Shown here: piece by piece, positions 12,121-17,997 of the stretch
Position numbering within the stretch: the first letter of the stretch is position 1
Layout: each line of letters begins with the position of its first letter
Assembly: GCA_964632355.1 (NCBI GenBank)
Contig: CAZWBW010000060.1
Span: forward strand, 1-17,997
DNA: 17,997 bases
Source of the DNA: JALOAP01 sp964632355
GTDB taxonomy: Bacteria; Chloroflexota; Dehalococcoidia; Tepidiformales; Tepidiformaceae
Direction of reading: 5' to 3'
Made by a program: the position numbers and the translations under genes
The notes under the pieces: generated by a model
What the model saw: the letters and a program-made list of their open reading frames with translations, nothing else
What the model was told of the DNA's origin: nothing
The model's database searches: none

Positions 12121-12391
12121 GACCTGGCGCGTCTCGAAGCGAGTGCCGCCACGCCACGGACAGCAGCACCGTGCCGAACCAGGCGATCCCATTCCCATCC
12201 GAATCGCCGACGCCCGTCCCGGTGGCTGGTGCCTCTGGAGTCACCGTCGGGGTGTCCCCACCGGAGGGACCCGGGGGCGGCGAGGGTCCTGGTGTGTGCG
12301 TCGGCTCCGCGTGGAGCATGTCGACAGGGGCGCACTGCAACGCCCCTGCAACATTGACCTCGCAGACGCGAGTCTCCTCCTTATCGACCAC
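12098..12391 (-). CDS. Short protein with PATG-type surface-protein tail (possible remnant)
   Basis: 97 residues from GTG 12391. The N-terminus MVDKEETRVCEVNVAGALQC has two cysteines but no signal peptide. The middle is a proline/threonine stalk (PTHTPGPSPPPGPSGGDTPT). The C-terminal part has APATGTGVG, a glycine/aspartate spacer, a hydrophobic stretch IAWFGTVLLSVAW and a basic RHSLRD, the order seen in LPxTG-like sorting tails of secreted proteins. A surface tail without an export signal suggests the 3' end of a decayed larger gene. An in-frame TAG sits two codons upstream of the start. AAGGAGGAG falls within codons 4-6 rather than before a start codon. The extension past the basic residues (DAPGRGLMTDH) is encoded by the heptad-repeat array. 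It could equally be a short real gene. Confidence 0.4.
   Translation of the reverse strand: MVDKEETRVCEVNVAGALQCAPVDMLHAEPTHTPGPSPPPGPSGGDTPTVTPEAPATGTGVGDSDGNGIAWFGTVLLSVAWRHSLRDAPGRGLMTDH
12325..12348. other. Hairpin inside the PATG-tail gene
   Basis: CAGGGGCG (12325-12332) and CGCCCCTG (12341-12348) form a perfect 8-bp stem around an 8-nt loop. No T-run follows on either strand, so termination is unlikely. Confidence 0.35.
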
Positions 12392-12448
12392 TTCCTAGCA
12401 TGAGCGCGGCCGGCCGCCCGGCCGGCAGTGGGATGAACGGAGGATTCG

Positions 12449-13129
12449 ATGAAGACGAGAACGGTCATCGCCGGGATTGCCGGCACGGCCGCGGCGGGTG
12501 CTGTCGCCGCCCGCATGATGCGCTCCGAAACCGACGAAACCGGCGCCGAACAGCGCATGAGCTACCTGCGCCGAAACCTGATCGACGTGATCGCGCTCGA
12601 TAACCACGTTCTCGGCGCCGTTCGCCGCCAGCTTCGCGACAAGCACGTCGAAGGCATGGCCGAAGCCCGCGAAATCCTCGAGGAGATCGAACGGGTGCTC
12701 GAAGGGCACGTCATTCGCCTCAACGAAGAGCTCGATGCCCTCGGCGGCGGTGGACCGTCGGGCTTCCGCGCGATGATGGGCGGCCTGACAGGCGCCATCG
12801 CCGGCATGGCCGACCGCTTCCGTTCCGAGCCCGTCTCGCGCATGTTGCGCGACGACTACATCGCACTCAGCGCCGTCAGCATCAGTTATTCGATGCTCCA
12901 GACCACCGCGCTCACGCTCGGCAGCCAGACGCTCGCCGACGCCGCACAGCTCTGCATGGAACAGACGACCCCGCTTGTCGTTCGCATCAGCGACGCCATG
13001 CCGCGAATCGTCACGATGGAACTCCAGCGCGAGTCTGTACCGATGCAGCCCGGTGTCGCCGAAGAAGCCGAGCAGGCGGCGATGGGCGCGTGGCAACAGG
13101 GCGCCCAGCAAGAGCACCAGGGCTCATAG
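12449..13129 (+). CDS. Ferritin-like-domain protein with N-terminal membrane anchor
   Basis: 226 residues. The N-terminus MKTRTVIAGIAGTAAAGAVA is a hydrophobic, alanine-rich anchor or signal. Next comes a helical domain: RNLIDVIALDNHVLGAVRRQ, then EILEEIERVLEGHVIRLNEE. Spacing of acidic residues and histidine (E-x-x-x-x-x-L-x-x-H) recalls DUF892/ferritin-like four-helix proteins. A second helix pair starts SRMLRDDYIALSAVSISYSM and runs through LGSQTLADAAQLCMEQTTPL. Metal binding is not certain because not all ligands are evident. A glycine-rich linker (GGGGPSGF) separates the two halves. The tail is glutamine/glutamate-rich. Start ATG 12449 has GGAGG 6 nt upstream. It is upstream of the 109-residue gene but separated by a hairpin, so probably transcribed alone. 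Confidence 0.7.
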   Translation: MKTRTVIAGIAGTAAAGAVAARMMRSETDETGAEQRMSYLRRNLIDVIALDNHVLGAVRRQLRDKHVEGMAEAREILEEIERVLEGHVIRLNEELDALGGGGPSGFRAMMGGLTGAIAGMADRFRSEPVSRMLRDDYIALSAVSISYSMLQTTALTLGSQTLADAAQLCMEQTTPLVVRISDAMPRIVTMELQRESVPMQPGVAEEAEQAAMGAWQQGAQQEHQGS

Positions 13130-13168
13130 CGGAGCCCGGGTGTCCGCGAAGCCCCTGCCTGCGTGACC

Positions 13169-13190
13169 GGGCCGCAACAGACTGCGGCCC
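13169..13190. terminator. Hairpin, possible terminator after the ferritin-like gene
   Basis: GGGCCGCA (13169-13176) / TGCGGCCC (13183-13190) forms a perfect 8-bp stem with a 6-nt loop, 40 bp after the stop. No U-run follows, so it is a weak candidate. Confidence 0.4.
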
Positions 13191-13284
13191 GTCCTCGCCA
13201 ATTCGTGTCGGTGGCCCAACCGGTGGCTCGAACCCCCGGCCGGCGCTGGCAGCATAGGGCCGATCACGCGCGCAGGAGGCCCGG

Positions 13285-13614
13285 ATGAAAGGTTTCGAGT
13301 GGGCCGAAAACAACCTCGACGCTCACGACCCGCACGAACTCCAGGACCGCGGTGTCCAGGTCTACTTCGCGCCCAACGTGCGTGCCGGCGAATGGATTGT
13401 CGACCTCGCCGACGGGCGCGTCGATGTACTCCAGGAGGAGGAGCCAAAGCCCCAGCAGGGCTACTTTGCGCAGCTCGAGAGCCTCGAACGGTTCTGCCGC
13501 CGCGAAGGCATCCCCCTCTCGGAGCGCGACGGGTACGTCGTCACCTGGCCGGAAAGCCCACGCGAAGCCGGCGACCCCCTCCGCCACGCGGAGCGGCCCG
13601 AGCCCGAGATCTGA
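13285..13614 (+). CDS. Conserved-looking hypothetical protein (109 aa)
   Basis: 109 residues, starting MKGFEWAENNLDAHDPHELQ. It continues with DRGVQVYFAPNVRAGEWIVD and LADGRVDVLQEEE, then a second block LESLERFCRREGIPLSERDG with YVVTWP, and an acidic/proline tail. It is soluble, acidic and without cysteine clusters (one Cys) or membrane segments. The alternating strand pattern (VQVYFAP, EWIVDL, RVDVLQ) followed by a helix and YVVTW suggests a small alpha/beta domain. I do not recognise the family. AGGAGG 6 nt upstream fixes the ATG at 13285. Its stop is 3 bp from the convergent oxidoreductase stop, so there is no room for a separate terminator. Confidence 0.7.
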   Translation: MKGFEWAENNLDAHDPHELQDRGVQVYFAPNVRAGEWIVDLADGRVDVLQEEEPKPQQGYFAQLESLERFCRREGIPLSERDGYVVTWPESPREAGDPLRHAERPEPEI

Positions 13615-13617
13615 CGC

Positions 13618-14565
13618 CTACAGCGAACCCGCAAGTTCCCCGAGCGCCCGCACCGTGCGTTCGAAGGCACCCGGGTCGTTCGCAGGGCTGAGCGGCATCG
13701 CCAGTACCTCCGCGGCGCCATAATTCGTCGCCTCCCGGAGCCGCGCCTGCACCTCGCTCGCGCTGCCGTGCACCACCAGCGCATCGATCATCCGGTCGCT
13801 GAGCTCGCCGTCCTTCGCCTCCGGATAGCCGGCATCCTGGAGCATCTGCGAATAGAACGGCACACGCGGGTAGAACCCGATCTGCCGCCGCGCAGCCTCC
13901 CGCACGGCCTCCGCGTCCTCCGAAACCGCGACCGGGATGTGCGCGACGAGCGGCGGCGGCGTCCGGCCCGCCTTTTCGGCGCCTTCGCGCAGCGCCGGGA
14001 TCGCCACATCGCGCAGGTACGGCAGCGGACACATCCACGAAATCGCCCCATCCGCCAGTTCGCCACACACGCGGAAGCCGTTCGTGCGCAACGCCGAAGC
14101 CATTACGGTCACCTGCGTCGGCGCGGGGAGCTGTCCCTTCGCGGCCAGCCGCTTGCCTTCGAACGACACCCGCCCTTCGGAAAGCAGCGTCTTGAGGATG
14201 GTGAGGTATTCGCGCAGGTGTTCGAGCGGCCGTTCGAACGGGATGCCCCACGCGCCTTCCATCGCTGGCTTGTGGCTTGGGCCAACCCCGAGCCGAAGCC
14301 GCCCGGGCGCCAGCTGGTCGACCACCACCGCCGACTGCGCCAGCGCCATCGGGTGGATGGGGAACGTCGGCACAATCGACGTCCCGAAGCGGATGCGGCT
14401 GGTCTGCGTGGCCGCCGCGGCGAACACGGCCAGCGGATCGAAGTGCGCGCCGCCCTTCGTCATCCACGCCACATCCACCCCCGCCTCCTCGGCGAGTTTG
14501 ATGCGGCCGATCACCTCTTGCACGGTGGGCGCGATGACGTGCACCCCGATAGTGAGCCTGTCCAT
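13618..14565 (-). CDS. LLM-class (F420-dependent type) flavin/deazaflavin oxidoreductase
   Basis: 315 residues with the luciferase-like monooxygenase TIM barrel. Signatures in order: IGRIKLAEEAGVDVAWMTKG, an AVFAAAATQTSRIRFGTSIV strand-helix, FPIHPMALAQSAVVVDQLAP, GRLRLGVGPSHKP, and HLREYLTILKTLLSEGRVSF. 'R-x-R-L-G-V-G-x-S' is typical of F420-dependent reductases/dehydrogenases. It likely transfers hydride between F420 (or FMN) and an unknown substrate; no F420 biosynthesis genes are nearby to confirm the cofactor. ATG 14565 has GGAGAG a few bases upstream. The gene is convergent with the 109-residue gene, 3 bp apart. Confidence 0.88.
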   Translation of the reverse strand: MDRLTIGVHVIAPTVQEVIGRIKLAEEAGVDVAWMTKGGAHFDPLAVFAAAATQTSRIRFGTSIVPTFPIHPMALAQSAVVVDQLAPGRLRLGVGPSHKPAMEGAWGIPFERPLEHLREYLTILKTLLSEGRVSFEGKRLAAKGQLPAPTQVTVMASALRTNGFRVCGELADGAISWMCPLPYLRDVAIPALREGAEKAGRTPPPLVAHIPVAVSEDAEAVREAARRQIGFYPRVPFYSQMLQDAGYPEAKDGELSDRMIDALVVHGSASEVQARLREATNYGAAEVLAMPLSPANDPGAFERTVRALGELAGSL

Positions 14566-14660
14566 AGTCTCTCCGTTCTGCGGTGGGCTGTTGGGGGCTA
14601 TTAGCTACCAGTTGCGCGGTTCGGTGCAAGCGGGTGCCCCGGACACCTGCCCGCCGCCGG

Positions 14661-14695
14661 GAAGAAGAAGGGCCGGTCCACTGGGGGACCGGCCC
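14661..14695 (-). terminator. Rho-independent terminator of the M23 peptidase gene
   Basis: A perfect 10-bp stem GGGCCGGTCC (14670-14679) / GGACCGGCCC (14686-14695) has a 6-nt loop. Read on the - strand it is followed by TTCTTCTTC (complement of GAAGAAGAA at 14661-14669). It lies 27 bp past the peptidase stop. Confidence 0.75.
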
Positions 14696-14721
14696 GTTGT
14701 CGTCGGAACTTCGGCTGGAGC

Positions 14722-15963
14722 CTAGAACGGCAGGTAGTCCGCCGGGTTCAGGGGCTGGCCGTGCAGGCGAATCTCGAAGTGCAGGTGTTCGCCCGTCGAG
14801 AAGCCGGTACTGCCCGAAAGGCCGAGCTGCGTACCCGCGCTCACCCACTGGCCCACCGCCACGTCGATCCGGCTCAGGTGCGCGTAGAGCGTCGTCCAGC
14901 CGTCGCCACAGTCGACGATGACGTGGTAGCCGTAGCTGTAGGTCAGCCACTCGGTCCGAATGACCGTGCCATCGCAGGCCGAGTAGATGGGCGCGCCGTT
15001 CGCACCGTACAGGTCGAGGTCGATACCCGTGTGGTAGGTGCCACCGCCGCGGTAGACGCCGAACGGGTCACTCACCGCCAGGTACCAGCCCACCGGCATC
15101 CGGAACCGGCCACTGCCGCCCGGGAGCGGTCCGCCACCGGAGCTACCGCCGCCGCCGCTGTTACCACCGCCACCACCCGGCGCCGGGTCCGGCTCGGTCA
15201 CCGGAGGCGGAGGCGGTGGAGGCGGCTTCACCGTCGCGCCCGGCAGCAGCACGTACGAGCCCGGCTCGAGGTGGTTCGGGTCCACGATGGCGTTCGGCCG
15301 GTACGAAATCACCGTATCGACGGTGATGTTGTCGTACTGCGCGACGATCGATTCCACCGTCTCGCCGTGCGACACCTTGTGCAGGATGCCGTCGGCGCGC
15401 GGAATGATGAGCAGCTGCCCAACGAGGAGCAGGTCCTCTTCGCCACCCGAGGTCGGGTTGTTCTCGAGCAGCGTTCGCAGCGCGATGCCGAACCGCTCGG
15501 CAAGCACGCTCGCCGTATCGCCTTCCTTCACTTCATAGAGGATGAACGGCTGGCGCGGGTCAACGATGTCGGCCAGCGGTTCGACACCCGCACCTTCGGC
15601 GCCTGTGGTCGCGGCCGCCGCCGAAACGCCCGTCGTGAAGGACGACTGCGGCGAAACGGCGCCCGCCGCCCGCACCGAGGCCACGTTCGACTGCGCCGTG
15701 AGCTTCGCGACGGATTCGCGCGTCTGGAGACTTGCATCGGGGCGGAAGAACGCGGCGCGGTGTACCGACTTGCCACCGGTCACACCCGAAAGCGACACAC
15801 TCGGCGTGACCTGGAGATTGGTAGATGCTCGGGAGGCGTCCGGGAATCGCGCGGCGAACGTGACCGCCAACATGGCCAGCGCCACCACGACGAAATGTAC
15901 GGTCAGACGACCTCGGCGTAGAGCATGCGCGTGCGAGCGCGCACGGGTTCCCTCAGTTCCCAT
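14722..15963 (-). CDS. LysM-domain M23 peptidase (cell-wall endopeptidase)
   Basis: 413 residues from ATG 15963. An N-terminal membrane/signal segment (HFVVVALAMLAVTFAARF, residues ~23-40) is followed by a serine/alanine-rich stretch. Two LysM domains come next: YEVKEGDTASVLAERFGIAL (~142-189) and HKVSHGETVESIVAQYDNIT (~194-242). Then come a run of eight prolines and a glycine-rich linker, and the C-terminal M23 domain. Zinc ligands H311 and D315 (YHTGID), catalytic-type H362 (LYAHL) and H395 (HLHFE) are all present, so it should be active. It cuts peptidoglycan cross-bridges outside the membrane, with LysM binding glycan. ATG 16017 would add 18 residues; GAGG three bases before 15963 favours the shorter form. 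A strong terminator follows. Confidence 0.9.
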   Translation of the reverse strand: MGTEGTRARSHAHALRRGRLTVHFVVVALAMLAVTFAARFPDASRASTNLQVTPSVSLSGVTGGKSVHRAAFFRPDASLQTRESVAKLTAQSNVASVRAAGAVSPQSSFTTGVSAAAATTGAEGAGVEPLADIVDPRQPFILYEVKEGDTASVLAERFGIALRTLLENNPTSGGEEDLLLVGQLLIIPRADGILHKVSHGETVESIVAQYDNITVDTVISYRPNAIVDPNHLEPGSYVLLPGATVKPPPPPPPPVTEPDPAPGGGGGNSGGGGSSGGGPLPGGSGRFRMPVGWYLAVSDPFGVYRGGGTYHTGIDLDLYGANGAPIYSACDGTVIRTEWLTYSYGYHVIVDCGDGWTTLYAHLSRIDVAVGQWVSAGTQLGLSGSTGFSTGEHLHFEIRLHGQPLNPADYLPF

Positions 15964-16051
15964 AATCCTCGCAGGCCGCGCTCGTGAACCACTCATCGAG
16001 CGCGAGGGGCAGAGCATCGCCCCTAGAACCGTGCTCCCATCCTCCTTCTTC

Positions 16052-16077
16052 GGCTATCCCGGGTTTCGCCCATAGCC
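16052..16077. promoter_or_regulatory. Hairpin element 1
   Basis: GGCTAT (16052-16057) pairs with ATAGCC (16072-16077), and GGG (16061-16063) with CCC (16069-16071) around TTTCG, leaving a 3-nt bulge. In an extended M23 peptidase leader it would form a stable RNA stem. Confidence 0.4.
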
Positions 16078-16084
16078 CATCGAG

Positions 16085-16109
16085 CTACCCCCTAGGGGAA
16101 ACCGGGTAG
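16085..16109. promoter_or_regulatory. Palindrome with CCCCTAGGGG core
   Basis: CTACCC (16085-16090) and GGGTAG (16104-16109) are inverted, and a perfect palindrome CCCCTAGGGG occupies 16089-16098. C-tract/TA/G-tract operators of this kind are known for CsoR-type repressors; similar palindromes may serve NarL-type regulators. Which protein binds here is unknown. Confidence 0.45.
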
Positions 16110-16282
16110 ATTGCCTATCCCTCGTGGAGGTGTCCCGGTGTACCTAGTCCTCGCGTAGAGAAACCGGCACCGAGCAAACTGCGCGGATGATACTCACGCA
16201 TTTCGTCACACGCTAGAGGGAGATGCGTTCCAGACAAGTGCTTTTCGGCAATACCGCGTAAAGAATGGGCGACCTATGGCTC

Positions 16283-16300
16283 ACCAATTCGATGATTGGT
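16283..16300. promoter_or_regulatory. ACCAAT/ATTGGT inverted repeat
   Basis: A 6-bp inverted repeat with a 6-nt centre lies 41 bp upstream of the kinase -10 box, a usual position for an activator or repressor half-site pair. Function is inferred from symmetry and position only. Confidence 0.35.
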
Positions 16301-16340
16301 TCGGGAAGGCGCCCTCATCTCCACTTGCCGCTCGACGCGT

Positions 16341-16346
16341 TATGAT
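16341..16346 (+). promoter_or_regulatory. -10 box of the two-component operon
   Basis: TATGAT matches the sigma-70 -10 consensus at five of six positions. It is followed by TGGGAT and the ATG at 16353, so the transcript would start on the start codon. No ribosome binding site is present and no good -35 box was seen. Confidence 0.55.
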
Positions 16347-16352
16347 TGGGAT

Positions 16353-17525
16353 ATGGGAGCCGCACAGTCTGCGGAAGCCGAATCCGGACTCGCACGCCGC
16401 CTCGCCCAGATGGCGGTCACGAGTGATCTGCTCAGCAGCTCCTCTGATCTGTCCGAAATCCTCCAGCGCCTCGCACTTCGCGCGAAGGAAGTAACGAACG
16501 CAGAATACTCAGCTATTTCTACTTTCGACGAAGAAGGCCGGCTTACTCGATTTGTCTATACCGGTATCGATGAAGACATTGCTCGCCGGCTGGGCAACCC
16601 GCCCGCAGGCCGGGGGCTCCTCGGCGAACTCGCACGCTGCGACAGGCCCATCCGCCTCGACGACCTGACCAAGCACCCCAAGTCCGTCGGCTGGCCACCT
16701 GGCCACCCCGATATGACCGTCTTCCTGGGCGTGCCCATTCGCGCAGCGGGGCGCACCATCGGCTCCCTTTATATGACGCGAACGGCCGGCCAACCGCCCT
16801 TTAGCGACGAAGACGAGGCCGCCGCAGTCATCCTCGCGATGCAGGCCGCCATCTCCGTTTCGAGCGCCATCGCGCGCGACCGCACCGGCCGCCTCTTCCT
16901 CCTCGAAGAGCGCGAACGCATCGCCCACGACCTCCACGACGGCACCATCCAGTCGCTCTATGCGCTCGGCCTCGAATTCGATGCGCTTTCGCAGCAGCAG
17001 AACTACCCGGAAGAAGTGCGCGAAGCGCTCGTGCTCGCCGTCGAACGCATCAACCAGCTCATCGGCGACATCCGCGCCTACATCCAGATGCTCGAGGCGA
17101 GCGCTCCCGAGACGTCACCCGACCTCTCGCGCGACCTGCCGTACGTGGTTCGCCAGCTCGTTCCCTCGGGCGTCGATACCGTCGTGAACATCACCGCGGC
17201 GGCCCTCCAGGAGATCACCGCACGCGAAGCGGAAGACCTTCTCTATATAGCGCGCGAAGCGCTGAGCAACGCGATCCGCCACGGCAACCCCACGAAGGTC
17301 GCCATCGACCTTCGCCAGACGCCCGACGAAACCTGGCTCACCATCCAGGACAACGGCATCGGCTTCGACACCGCCAACGCCCGGCAGGGCCTCGGCACCG
17401 TTACCATGCGCACCCGCGCCGAACGGCTCGGCGGCAGCCTGCAAGTGCTCGGCATCCCCGGCATGGGGACTACCGTCCGTGTGGCCATCCCCAGGAGATT
17501 CGACCATGACGAACCAAACGAATGA
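16353..17525 (+). CDS. GAF-domain sensor histidine kinase (HisKA_3/NarX-DegS type)
   Basis: 390 residues. A short N-terminal helix is followed by a GAF domain (about residues 20-180) with EILQRLALRAKEVTNAEYSA, the loop GLLGELARCDRPIRLDDLTK, FLGVPIRAAGRTIGSLYMTR and FSDEDEAAAVILAMQAA. HisKA_3 follows: ERERIAHDLHDGTIQSLYAL, with phospho-accepting H195. The HATPase domain has the N-box REALSNAIRHG (N306), DNGIGFD and a glycine-rich GLGTVTMRTRAERLGG. No membrane segment is present, so it is a cytoplasmic sensor; no heme- or chromophore-binding residue could be identified in the GAF domain. It autophosphorylates and passes phosphate to the next gene's product. ATG 16353 was chosen for the TATGAT box 6 nt upstream. 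The end overlaps the regulator start by 20 bp. Confidence 0.92.
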   Translation: MGAAQSAEAESGLARRLAQMAVTSDLLSSSSDLSEILQRLALRAKEVTNAEYSAISTFDEEGRLTRFVYTGIDEDIARRLGNPPAGRGLLGELARCDRPIRLDDLTKHPKSVGWPPGHPDMTVFLGVPIRAAGRTIGSLYMTRTAGQPPFSDEDEAAAVILAMQAAISVSSAIARDRTGRLFLLEERERIAHDLHDGTIQSLYALGLEFDALSQQQNYPEEVREALVLAVERINQLIGDIRAYIQMLEASAPETSPDLSRDLPYVVRQLVPSGVDTVVNITAAALQEITAREAEDLLYIAREALSNAIRHGNPTKVAIDLRQTPDETWLTIQDNGIGFDTANARQGLGTVTMRTRAERLGGSLQVLGIPGMGTTVRVAIPRRFDHDEPNE

Positions 17526-17997
17526 GACCATCAGCGTGCTCCTCGCCGACGATCACGACATCGTCCGCACCGGGCTCAAAGCAGCACTCCGCTCCCAGCC
17601 CGACTTCAACGTCGTCGGTGAAGCGCGCGACGGCGAAGAGGCTGTTCGCAAGGCGAAAGAACTCGCGCCCGACCTCATCGTGATGGACGTCCGTATGCCG
17701 CGCCTTTCGGGGATCGAAGCCTGCCGCGAGATTCGCTCCGCCCGGCCCGAAACGAACATCCTGATGCTCACCTCCTACGCCGACGAACGCGCGGTCATGG
17801 CCTCGATCGTCGCCGGCGCCAGCGGCTTCATGCTCAAGGAAGTACAGACGCAGGAACTGCTCGAAGCGATGCGCACCGTCGGCCGCGGCGGCAAGATCCT
17901 CGACCCCACGTCGTCGGCGGCTGTGATCGAACAGATTCGCCGCGGCAACGTCATCTCGGAGGAAGACCGCCTCGCGCAGCAGCTCACCGAGCGCGAA
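17506..17997 (+). CDS. NarL/LuxR-family response regulator (partial, cut by window end)
   Basis: 164 codons are visible. The receiver domain starts ISVLLADDHDIVRTGLKAAL with the acidic pair D15/D16. LIVMDVRMP carries the phospho-acceptor D61. LMLTSYADE supplies the conserved threonine and GFMLKEV the conserved lysine. The linker SEEDRLAQQLTERE ends exactly where the LuxR-type helix-turn-helix normally begins (LTxRE), so the DNA-binding domain lies beyond the window. ATG 17506 has AGGAG 8-9 nt upstream, and the gene overlaps the kinase by 20 bp in another frame, so the pair forms one operon. It is predicted to bind DNA when phosphorylated by the upstream kinase. Target genes are unknown; the M23 peptidase next door is one candidate. 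Confidence 0.92.
   Translation, partial: MTNQTNETISVLLADDHDIVRTGLKAALRSQPDFNVVGEARDGEEAVRKAKELAPDLIVMDVRMPRLSGIEACREIRSARPETNILMLTSYADERAVMASIVAGASGFMLKEVQTQELLEAMRTVGRGGKILDPTSSAAVIEQIRRGNVISEEDRLAQQLTERE

Larger units (their letters stand above)
15964..16352. other. Divergent intergenic region of M23 peptidase and histidine kinase
   Basis: A 389-bp AT-richer stretch without a convincing gene, holding the promoters of both flanking genes. It contains two adjacent hairpins (16052-16077 and 16085-16109), an ACCAAT/ATTGGT inverted repeat (16283-16300) and a TATGAT -10 box (16341). I looked for the c-di-AMP (ydaO) and c-di-GMP riboswitch cores expected near M23/LysM genes and found neither. Confidence 0.5.

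Noticed and set aside
12080..12403. A + strand frame ending NIDLADASLLLIDHFLA, resembling half of a dockerin repeat.
   Set aside because: The calcium-loop half (D-x-N-x-DG) is missing, the upstream part is arginine/glycine-rich and begins in the heptad array, and the opposite strand reads as a more plausible surface-protein tail.
13541..14950. A 469-codon - strand frame across the LLM oxidoreductase.
   Set aside because: The 315-residue frame carries the luciferase-like motifs; this frame is glycine/arginine-rich and crosses the intergenic terminator.
14761..15921. A 386-codon + strand frame opposite the M23 peptidase.
   Set aside because: The - strand has LysM and M23 signatures with all metal ligands; the + frame is valine/arginine-rich shadow.
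15964..16352. c-di-AMP (ydaO) or c-di-GMP (GEMM) riboswitch upstream of the LysM/M23 gene.
   Set aside because: The conserved cores expected for these classes are not recognisable in the - strand leader; only generic hairpins are seen.

Overview
The window is GC-rich, gene-dense bacterial DNA with strong G/C preference at third codon positions. Gene content fits a Chloroflexota-like bacterium, perhaps in the Dehalococcoidia/Tepidiforma direction. The reasons are a GAF histidine kinase followed by a NarL-type regulator, an F420-type LLM oxidoreductase, a LigC-type DNA ligase, AzlCD and a PATG-type surface-protein tail. That placement is inference; there is no rRNA or other phylogenetic marker here. 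I see no CRISPR array, tRNA, rRNA, prophage or intact insertion sequence.

Layout. 1-600: 3' end of a probable isoleucyl-tRNA synthetase, then a gene-poor stretch with repeat-like palindromes and a terminator. 600-3400: a DUF454 membrane protein (-), a small membrane protein (+), a SAM methyltransferase and a LigC-type ATP-dependent DNA ligase (an apparent - operon), and a 63-residue zinc-ribbon protein (-). 3600-6705: a PLP aminotransferase (-) divergent from an S9 prolyl-oligopeptidase-type peptidase (+). 6842-8664: a - operon of enoyl-CoA hydratase, azlC and azlD. 8665-9396: a repeat-filled intergenic region with a possible 36-codon gene. 9397-11033: a TesB-type thioesterase (-) divergent from a small membrane protein plus moaC (+). 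11154-12061: two coupled coiled-coil proteins (+). 12098-13614: a short PATG-tail protein (-), a ferritin-like membrane-anchored protein (+) and an unknown 109-residue protein (+). 13618-15963: an LLM oxidoreductase (-) and a LysM/M23 cell-wall endopeptidase (-). 16353-17997: a two-component pair, a GAF/HisKA_3 kinase and a NarL-type response regulator cut by the window end.

Most genes look like housekeeping or ordinary accessory metabolism: fatty acyl-CoA handling (hydratase, thioesterase), molybdenum cofactor synthesis, DNA repair, branched-chain amino acid export and envelope remodelling. No dedicated defence system or biosynthetic cluster is visible.

The most unusual content is intergenic. 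Four gene borders carry tandem runs of degenerate 7-bp units (type AGTGCTC). Twice they are arranged as large inverted repeats, and one of these encloses a module that shares a 24-bp motif with the intergenic region at 227. A second pattern is the placement of TANNNT-like -10 boxes only 5-8 nt upstream of the start codon at seven genes, suggesting frequent leaderless mRNAs. Genes inside operons, and several others, keep ordinary Shine-Dalgarno sites.
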